A stretch of 64,000 nt of DNA from Sipunculus nudus (taxonomy: Eukaryota; Annelida; Sipuncula; Golfingiida; Sipunculidae). The notes beneath the pieces are model-generated. The model saw only the letters and a list, made by a program, of their open reading frames with translations. It ran no database searches and was not told where the DNA came from. Each line of letters begins with the position of its first letter. Position 1 is the stretch's first letter. This document shows, piece after piece, positions 26,053 to 37,100 of this stretch. The stretch is taken from positions 52,523,624-52,587,623 of the forward strand of contig CM049308.1 of NCBI GenBank assembly GCA_026874595.1, read 5' to 3'. A program made the translations under genes and the position numbers.

Positions 26053-29000
26053 ATGACACGAGTAGACATCATTTTGTGTGAATGTAGAATGGCGGGTGAG
26101 GCAGCCACGTCTCCGGTCCTGCCCGGGGACACACTGGACGCCGACTTCGGTTACGAAAACCTCGTTCTGGAAGGAGGAGGTGCCAAAGGTTTCGCATACA
26201 TCGGAGCCTTGGAGGTAAATAAATAATATCCAACAATTTTATCACATTATTACACCCGCATTGCCAGACCTGATAGGAATAAGGGCTGTAACTCCTTCTG
26301 AGTTTGGATATTCAAGATAGCTTTTATGCAAAAAATGGATTGAAAATTTGACCTTCTTAGCATTTTGCTATGGTAATCCTTTTCACGGTAGCAAAATTAT
26401 TGTTTATGCTGAGCAGCTAAATTAAGGCATTGTTTAAAGATAACGGGAGTGTTAAATGCATCGCTTATAAACATATTTGAATATGATAGTGGTGGTTTGT
26501 AGTCACCCCCACCCGATACCTTGTATTATACTGAGTATACACATATTTGAGTGAAACCTGTCTGAAAGACCATCTGTCAGATAAGACGACCTGTCTATTA
26601 ACACCACCCTTGCGTGAACCGAAAACATTCATATTGGTTAAAACTAACCTGTCAAATAATAGCACCTTAAAATTAAGACCACTTTTTGCCAGTCCCACAG
26701 GTGGACTTTTTACACAGGTTTGACTGTATAAATGTGTGTGTGTGTGCGCGCGCGTGTGTGTGGGTGGGTGGGGGTGGGTGTAGTTCATAAATATAGCGGA
26801 TATATATGTATTCGGTGGATATTTATTTGGTTTTGCTTTCTTAAATATGAGAAATATGAGAACGATGACTTTAAGTGGAGATTTCAGAAAGCCACTGTAC
26901 GTGCCAGTCAGTGCTGGCTTTCACAGTTATCACAAGACAGTGGCAGTCCTGTTAAAGCAGAACATTGTGTTCACCATAAAATCTGTCATAACGGTATATG
27001 TGGAACTGACAATTGTATAAAGTGAAGTGTCATTTGTTAACAGGTCTTAGAAGAGCGGGGACTGCTACAGAATTTCCGTCGTTTTGCTGGTGCTAGTGCT
27101 GGGGCCATAATCACCGCCATGCTGGCTGTGGGAGGCACTGTGCCAGATCTGAAAGAGTTTTCACAGGCAGACTTCGGGGACTTGACTACAGGTAATGTGT
27201 TAACAATGTTGCTAAACTGTTATTTCTTGCAGAAATAAATATTAATTTTAGTTGGGCTCCTGTATAATCAATTCTGAATTACTGTATTATTTGATGAGTA
27301 CCCAAGTGAACACAAGCATAGTTAACATTTGTTATTTTAACCTACCATATATAGTTAAGACATTAATTGTGTCATCATTGTTTCATTATATCCATTCACT
27401 TATCGAGAGACCTTGCCTTTCACATTAGCGATTTCTATCGTCAATTAGCTGTACTGAGTGTTCGGGTCCGGTATATCGATACATAGACATATTATCTTAT
27501 AACTGGAATATTAACAATGTACAACCTACCTTTTGCTCAACGGCAAGGTACCTATGGAGCCCTAATTCTATATATAAAAACATATAAAAACAACCCAGTG
27601 CTAGCTCATATGACCCGAATACATCACCTTTACACAAAATGGGAATATACAGTTTTTTAGATTAACAGTAACCATTTTCAAGGAGTTACATTTGATTTTA
27701 TGGTATCCTTTGCTATGAAACTAGAAACATGTATGTTAACATGTGAAAATTCTAATAATTTAAATGTTTATCTAAACATTTAAATTATTTTTAATGTTCT
27801 ATTACAAAGATTAAGTGATTATGCCGTGTCATCACATCATATCCAGCATATCATTTTTATATAAATAACTGCAGTGAAACCTTGACTGACGACCACCCGC
27901 TACCATGACCACCCCGCTAACGCGACCACTTTTTCCGGTCCCGGACAGATGGAAACCATCATTGAAGCTTCCTGCTAACACGACAGTTCCCGGTTACATG
28001 ACCACTTTGGCCGGTCCCTCAGGTGGTCGTGTTAGCGAGATTTCAATGTATATATTTAAGAGGTGAGCCATTAGTCTAGATACTGATGAAGTTTTGTTTC
28101 TCCAACAGATGCTTGCTGCAGCAGCTGTCCCGGGTTCAGCGCCATCTCCCTCCTGTGTAACGTATGGAGGAAGTACGGCTGGCACTCCGGGGACACCTTT
28201 CTCAGGTTTATACGGAACAAGATGAAGAAAATTGCCGGAGATCCCGACATCACCTTCAGGCAGGTCAGTTACTGTATGTTTGACCGAGCCGTGGTGACTT
28301 CAGCAATTCAAAGTATTTTAAACCCACTGAACCGCACATGATCGGCCAGTGTTTTAATGCTCGAAGTCAGCATGAATCATACCTTTTGCGTAAAGGTAGA
28401 GTTCCATATGTGCGGATAAAGTACTTATGCGCATACAACTAGGAATCGCACCCATTATAAAATCTCAGATTGATTCCATATATATATATATGTATACGTA
28501 TACACGTATGCGTATGTAGAACGTATCGATCGCCCAGGGTAGTGATTGAAAACGCATACGCATGGTAACGGACAGACAAATTCCAAGTTTGACGTCAGTG
28601 ATGGAGTACTAGTATTTTACTGGCAGATGACTTTTCTGCTCCTATAGCTCAGTACTTTAGGCCCGTTTATGCTGTATACGTAGTGCATATTCATACGCAT
28701 TAATAGAATCAAAGGCGTCCGTTTCCTAGCTGCATTACGCATAAGTACCGCATACGCATGTATGGAATGTTAGCTACAGCCATACAGACTCACCTTCGGC
28801 AGTTTGCCTGTGACGCCATTATATAATATTAGACCGTCACATCAGATGTCGTTATATAATTGACGCATCCAGGTGTATTGTCGGACAGCAGCTAACAATA
28901 AACTACCGATTTATAAAATATCCTGAATCCATTGCCCTAGCGGATCCGGGATCATGGGGGACTGGGTCCCCTCCCTTTTGTGTCCTCACAACCCTAATTG

Positions 29001-32000
29001 ATGGTTTCAAATCAATTTTTTCCGGCCTGGGTAACCCTTTCGGATCCGAAAAAGGTTTTCCAGGTTTTCTGTAATTTTTCATATTACTACCCTTCCAGAG
29101 TTGCACCCTAACCATTTACAAAATATTGGATCCACCCCGTACCGACAATGATTTATTTAACATTTTTTCTTAAAACACTTAACGTTTTATTTAGGGTCGA
29201 TAACGTTTTCTGTATAAACGCTGACCTTTTTATTTTAGGTCGATAAAATGATCCCATTACACTTTTTCCTGTTTATTTGACTTAGATTACATATAATCTC
29301 ATTAAACGTCAGCTTGTTTATTTTAGGTGTACGAGAAATACGGAAACGAACTACTGATCACCGTCTCAAACATCACCAAGATGGATCTCGAGTTCTTTCA
29401 TCCAAAAACCACACCGGATGTCCCTGTTGCCATGGCAGTCCGCATGTCCATGTCCATCCCAGGTCATTTTTCAATATCTAAAGTCAGTCGTTATCGGAAT
29501 ATAAAAATTGACGTCTTCTTCGTCATCTCCTCGCTCTTCTTTTCTTCTACTCATCCTTATTCGTCTATATCAGGGGTTCTAATTATTATGATTATTAGCA
29601 TTATTATTTTTTACTGTTTTTGTTGTATTACAGCTATGTGGTATATATGAATAAAATCAGTAAAACTGTTTGTGGCTTCTTATTCACGTTAACGTATTAT
29701 TACAGATTATTAAATAAAATTATAACTTTGTAAATTCTTGCGGATTCTACTTAAGGCATAACATTACTTTTTAGCAGGACATTATTTACTCTCAAACACA
29801 CTCCCATATTATATATATATATATTTATATAAATTTAGATATATGTACATGTGCGTAGTTACGTGCATAATGTTGTTGCACTCATCAGGTAAGGCTGTAT
29901 GATTCAGACTGGTTATACATTGTGTCATAAAGATTTCAAAGTTTCCCATTAAGTTTAAAAAAGTGATACTTTTCATTCCAACTCTTGAGTCGTCGTTCCA
30001 GGTTATCTATAAATTAGTCGATAGTAACTGGTTTGTAGGTTATTTCCAGCCCGTCAAGTACCGTCTGCACGGCATTGACTGTTACTTCGTTGACGGGGGC
30101 ATGCTGTGTAACTACCCCATCTTCTGCTTTGACGGTAAGTAGTTTAACCTAAGTATTAAAACTAGAAATCTGCATTCTAAGGAATGCAAGCCTCCGCCAT
30201 GCATGTGGGGGTCCCTATAAATGGATGCAACCAAAAGAGTGTTTGCATTCGTTTATTCGGCCCATATTCTCAGGTTGATTCTTGCAAAAGTGGCTGATTA
30301 ATTGTGAATATTTCTTGATGACGTCCCTGAATCCGGTTCATATTTTGGATCCACACCAAAAGCTAATCAATTCTTCACTGGCCAATCCCCCGACGAAATG
30401 TCCTGAAAACTGTCATTGGATTCCGTTCATAATAGTGTTATATTCATAACATACACACACGAACGGGGACGAACGCATACCCTCCAGGAGGAGGCAATCA
30501 TCACAGATATTTCGTCATATTACATGGTCATTACATGGACCCAGTAACAATCGTTACCTTTGACGGACATGGCAATATACCCTGTAACACCGTTGTTTTG
30601 ACCAACTGAATATTTGACCTCTGACCCTAACTCTAGGCTGGTACCTGTCTATGAAGGACGAAGACTGTTTCCTTGACAACATGGGTCGTATTGAAGACGC
30701 CTCGCCTTTTGAGGGATCCAACCCCAAAACCCTGGGCATGCAAGTGGTGAGTAGAATAAGATCATTACACTGGGCATGCAAATGGTGAGTTTACTGTGAT
30801 TATTACATAATCCAAATCAGTTTTCTACTGTTCTCTTATCTGGGGCCAGGGATGGATCCAGGATTTAGGAAAAAGAGGGGTCCAACATAGAAGGACCAAT
30901 GACAAAACCTAAAAAAATGTCCCTAGCTCCAGAAAGGTCGGAGGTCAATGCCGCAAAAATTGGCCTGAATCCCTAGAAAAAAAGGATGCGGCGGCTGGAA
31001 AGGGGGGGGGGGGGGGGGGGGGGGGGGGTGAACCCCCCGGATTTTTATTATTATTCAATTAAATAATGTCAATGATACGCAGATAAAGAAAAATTAGTGA
31101 AGCTCTTTGCATTATTGGGAAAGTCAAAAAGCTTTTAAAAGCACTTTGTCAAGTTTAGCGACGGAAAGCAGAACGAGAACACCGTATATCCTCTGTTACC
31201 TGAGGGCGTAATCTTTTGTACAGTGAGGGAACACAAGTAACTTACACTCCTTACACAGCGGTTATACACTGCAGTCCTTCCAGATCTCCTTCGTTTTACC
31301 CGCTGCTTTGTAAGCCAGGTTCCCCGGTGTTTCACCACCAGGATTGGCACAGGGCAAAGAATTGTAATCAGCGTGGAATGACATTATGCATCAAGTTTTA
31401 AGCCCGCGAACCCCCCCCCCATATAATATAGGCCTATATATATATATAATATGCAATATAACCGATGGGTTAAGCGACGATTTTTTTACGCGGTTGCGGT
31501 CGCGGCCGCGATACGGTCGAGGGTGCGGATAGAGTCAAACATTTGATATTATGAAGAACTGATTCTTTTATGCGGTGGCGGTATTTATCCGACCCGTCAT
31601 CAGACAATTTTTTGTCAGATCATATAATACATAAATATTATATCATTTATACAAACATCGTTTTTATCCGCGACTGCAAAGAGGAATCGGCCTTGCCGCA
31701 ACCGCGTAAAAGGAAACTTAGCCTTTAGAACTGAGTGCAATATAACCGCTGGGTTAAGCTACGATTCCTTTTACGTGGTTGCGGCCGCGGAACGGTCGCG
31801 GTTGCTGTTAGAGTCGAACATAATTATGCTATTATGAAGGACTGATTCCTATGAGGTTGCGATCGCGGTACTTATCCGACCCGTCATCCGACAAAGTTTT
31901 GTAGCGACCGATCCGACAAAAATTTAAACGAATGGGGTCAGACGAGCAATCCCACTGAATTGTATAAAAGCATATGGTTTTCCTAGGATTATAAGGCGTT

Positions 32001-34104
32001 ATCAGTATATGCCACCAGGAAAAACGTTTTCCGCCTGAAAGCATCGTTTTAAATTATTGTGAATATGGGAAACATTTGTCTGTCATTCACTGGTGAGTGG
32101 TCTGTCCAGTACCTGTATCTGTTTTGATTCAAGCGGCTGGTTTCCTATCTTTTACTACCTCTTTCCCAATTAGGTTATATATATACAGAGGAAGCCGCTT
32201 AATTGCAAGAGGCTTTTGTCAAGCATATTTGTTGCATTTCACCGAAGTTGCATTTAGACGAAGTTCACCGTCTACCATGTGTAAGGGGAAGCCGAATGAT
32301 CGATTGGACCGCCGAATATCTAATTAATTTAGCATTTGTTTTGTAACACTATTCGTATTGTGATAAAGAATAAAAACACCAGTATTATATTACTTTTATT
32401 TTTAAAAATATATATATATATATATAAGAGAATACATTAAAACCCAAGCCATAGAGAGTTATTAAAGATCACTTCTATTAACAAAGGCAATATATTTCAT
32501 ATACAAAAAAATATACAAAATATGCAAAATGTCCGATGAAACATACATCATGTTAACACCTGTTAAGAATCTGTGATTTGCTTCTGTTTTACGGTGAGTT
32601 TAGCTGTGTCCTGCACGTGTGTCTCCAGTGCGTAAAAGTGTTCTATCTGGCACTGAGACTTGTCTGACTGCTCCAAATAACGGCGGAGTGTTTCTATCGC
32701 CTGCATGGCCTGCCTTGATGTAGTAGCTGGGAGTGATGCTGGTTCATCATCTTCTTCATCCTCGGCAGATGTGTTACCGACGACTGAGTCACATATCTCT
32801 TGGTAAGCTGGCATGCCATGGCATTCAGTAGCAGCATCCATCGCTACATACTCCTCAAACTCCTCCCTGGAGATGTTTGGCGGTGGGTCGTCATTGGTTG
32901 GTTCTGGTAGTGGATCTTTCGTTCTGAAACCGGCTTTAGCAAAGCAATGAACAATGGTAGAGGCACTAACAGTAGCCCACGCAGATCGTAGCATTTGTAC
33001 TGCATCTAGAAGTGTGATCGCTTTTGCCAATGTTGATGTTGAGAGGGTGCTGTGAGCATCGTCAATCTCTGAGACAATCTTGGCGACCATCTTCTTCCTG
33101 TAGTAGTGTTTCACGCTTCGCATAATTCCCATGTCACAGGGCTGTATTATTGAAGTTGTGTTTGGAGGCAGGAAAACCAGCTTGACATTCTGTAGGCCAT
33201 TTGCGGAGTCTTTAGGATGGACTGCACAGTTGTCAACCACCAGGACAACATGTCTGTTCAGCAGACGCATTTGTTTGTCGAACGCCGTCAGCCATCCTTT
33301 AAACAGAGCTCAAGTCATCCATGAATTGCTGTTGTTTCTGTAGGTAACCGGTAGATGCTTTGCGCCTCTGAAACATCGCGGATTTTTGCTTAAAGAGCCT
33401 TTGACAATTCTATTATGAGTATCATCAAAGGAACAAACTATGAGACAGCTAGCACACAAAGTTTGCTTGACAAATAAACTCATGCTAATTAAGAGTTGCT
33501 CTCGTGATCAAGGTGTTTAATATGCGTGACGTATTTTTAACCTACCATTGTTAACCCACTTCCAAGAAATGTGTACTGTGACCATATCGAACTGCATCAC
33601 CGAGCACAGGGTAATTAAGGTCCTTTGTACACATGTGTACCTGCAGTTATCACAGCGGCTAGTTCGTCTTTGATCATTATTGGGTAACGCAAACACAAGT
33701 CTTCGACTCATTGAAGTACTTGCATTTAACGTGAGTTTTCTACCTTTCTGTCTATATCTTCCCTTGCGTTAATCGGAAGTTTGCGATTATGAGGCTTCCG
33801 GTTATGCGGCGCGTTTTTAATGATAAAATATAGGAAATGGTTTTGGTTTTCAGAATTTCTTGAAATAAGCGGCATTTTCTGTTAACCGACTTGCAAATAC
33901 GTGGCGTCGTCTGTATATATTAACCTAAGTTGGTTCCAGTGCTTACAGTATAGTGCTCGATACAGCTAAGGTAGAGCAGATAATCTGAACGTTAAGCACG
34001 CTGGAGCATCGTGTTATTACTCCGAGTTTCACGCCGTTGCCGGTATCGTCACCCGGGCGATCATCGGATAACTGACGCTTGTTTGGGGACCCAGCTATAA
34101 CTGT

Positions 34105-34168
<64 letters not shown>

Positions 34169-37100
34169 CATACAATTCATACAAACGTCGTTTTTAACTG
34201 CAACCGCATTAAAGGAATCGGCCTTGCCACAACCGCACACCGCGACCGCATGCTACGGCCGCAGGCGCAACCGCGTAAAAGGAATCGTAGCTTTAGGTGT
34301 GGAACTACACAATCGGGTGTTTTGTGTGAATGTACATGAAGCATAGAATAATATCTTTCCGCTAACATAGAGATGACCCCGTGTTCATATCTTATGCTAA
34401 TATAAGTGTTCATGCACACAATACCACCTATAGACTATTTGCTTCTGATATATTTGGTTAAATTTGCTATTCTTCTTTAGTTCCAATGAAGGACATATAA
34501 CGGGGGGGGGGGGGGGGGGGGGGCTGCCGTCACACCCTCTCCCGTTCGGCCAGCAATGATCAATAACTACATGTATTAGTGTTATTGGCTCTGCTAATGT
34601 CATCCGGGATTCCGTTGCCATACGTACGTAATATAAGGTGATATATGATACACAAATGAACTATGCAGTCCATTATATAAATAATATATGACGAGCAAAT
34701 TGTCTTTTGGCATTATAAATTAAACCGTATTACAGACAATTTATCTTCTTCAATTCAGTTTTCAGCATACGACTTTGAGATGCAGCGCTGTAAATTCCAG
34801 GACCGTTATGAAGGGTTCGACAATCCGAGACCCAAAACCACGCTTGCAAAGTAGGTCATTACACAATTCTACATGGGAGATACATCAGGAATACTTAGAC
34901 ATTACATACGAAGTCGTTTTATTGTAGGTCAGATGTTTTAACCGGATATATAGGAAAGTCTTATTGATGTGAAACAATGGCATCGTGGCTTATACATACA
35001 TGTACAATAAACCGTTTCCACCACCTTAGCGACATCTGTTGGCTACGAAATGTTCAGGTCCGTCAAATTGATAATGTCATATTCATAAAAAATTTATATA
35101 ACATCATCTAAAATCACACTTGCAAAACCACAACACCGGATCACTAGACCCGAACACTGTAAACGATCATCAAGCAGTGCGAATTTTTCAGAATAGCGAA
35201 GTAACGCGGATTTGGGACGCCTTTTTCTCGAGGTAATCATTCCAACTTAACAAAAATGTATAGTTGAATGATCATAGTTTTTTTTTCAAGCATAAGGCGA
35301 TACAGATAATATTTTGTTTCGATACAGGTCACGTCATAAGGAGGTCGACAAGCACCTCGATCAATTATGTCAGCGTAAACGTATGATAGAAGCTGCTCAG
35401 AGAGTAGGGAAAGCCATCACAGACACTCGAGAGGAGATGGAAGGGACGGTGGCCGGGACCATCAAACGGGAAACATTCCTCGCCGCCATGCAGAAGGTGT
35501 AATATTCACTTATTTCCTTTTTATTTCAAGACCTTAAGATGAAATATATACTTCCAAATAATACATTCGAGGGATGAACACTGCATATAAATTTACAGGA
35601 TTAAAAGAAATATAATAAAATTACAACATAGAAAACACTGACATAACACCATGCAATATAGGATGAATATTCATATACAGTGGAACCTCCGAATTACGGA
35701 CACTGACGGGACTGGACATTCTGCCAACAATAGAAAAGTGCCCATATAAGGGAGGTTATGAACTTCAGCACCTACTTACACGTGTAATCTAAGGGTTTAT
35801 ACCTGAGTGCTAAAACACAAGAAAATAAGAAAAATATTAAAAAATAATAAATAAATATATATATATATATAGTTATATTTATATTTATAGTCAACTACAC
35901 TAAACTGCTAAAGTTCAAGAAAGTTATGTAGGAAAAGAAAACAGAAAACAGTGTTTTGTTGGTATAGATTTGAATATGTATATTTAATTTCAAAATGGGG
36001 AAAACAACTACTAAAACATTTTCATTGCCATTAATTATTTTCTATTATAAAAATCAATGATCACCACTGCATTGAAACATTCCATTATTTGCAAAATTTG
36101 GTAAACATGTCCAGATCCATATTTACTCTATTCCATCTAAAATTTAAAAAAAATGCTCAAATAACAATCACTATAGAGTATAGATCTTCAACGAAAATAG
36201 TCCGATTGCGTCTTTCGCACTAGGGAAGCGGCGGCAGATATCCGTCTCACAGTGTCTATGGCACTGCATTATATAGTGGTGCTGTTTAAAGAACCCACCA
36301 CTGAATTCACAAACCCGCTCATAATTTTGATCAGACAGACACGTCTGACGTCAGCTTAATCTGTTCCAATCAATTTCAGTTTAGCCATCAAGCGGACCGT
36401 CGGCCCAGTCGTATACACTACAGAGAGACTCATTAGACTCAACAGAGAGGGTCAATACACACGTATATTTCACACCTAGTACCCAAACGGCACACCCCAG
36501 CATCCTTCGAGGCATGTTGGGAAGCCCTAACAGACGTTTGATGGCCACACACAGCACAAGCTTCAAATGACCGATAGGGTGGCCATCCTTTGTGCCCTTA
36601 AGCCCGCAGTTGAGAAAATAAATATATGATGATAATTAGTTAATTTTCAAGTGACTGTCGTTAAGTGTCCGTAAATAGGAGGTGGCCGTAAGGAGAGGTT
36701 TCACGGTATATATATATATATATATTAAACCTTGTCACCGATAACACACCTTGACCTTTCAATGGAATAAACATTAATTATAGGTGGATGTAGAAGACCG
36801 CCGGATGTTTTTTGAAGAGGAGGATGACATCGAGAAGGCATTCGACAAGCTGGACGAGAATGGAGACGGAAAGGTAAAAAACTTCATTCATAATATATAT
36901 ATGATAATTTCATATTACTTTCTCCTGTGGTTAAATGTGTTGAAAAAAAATTCTCATAGGTATTATGTACACCTGAATGTATAATTAAAGTTAAACAAAT
37001 ATTGACATGACATGTAATTTGCCATTTTTAGGACAGAAGAACAATGATTACCCTCTATTTCATAACAACTGTGAATTAATTTCTCTTGTTGGTGAACCCT

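Larger units (their letters stand above)
31757..34292. mobile_element. Harbinger-type MITE, copy B, interrupted by a Tigger/pogo element
   Basis: Left AGCTACGATTCCTTTTACGT and right AACCGCGTAAAAGGAATCGT then AGCT are near-perfect inverted ends, with TTA on both sides (31754-31756, 34293-34295). Without the 1.7-kb insert at 32186-33913 the element is about 0.8 kb. An AT microsatellite (about 34111-34160) has grown inside the right half. Confidence 0.7.
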
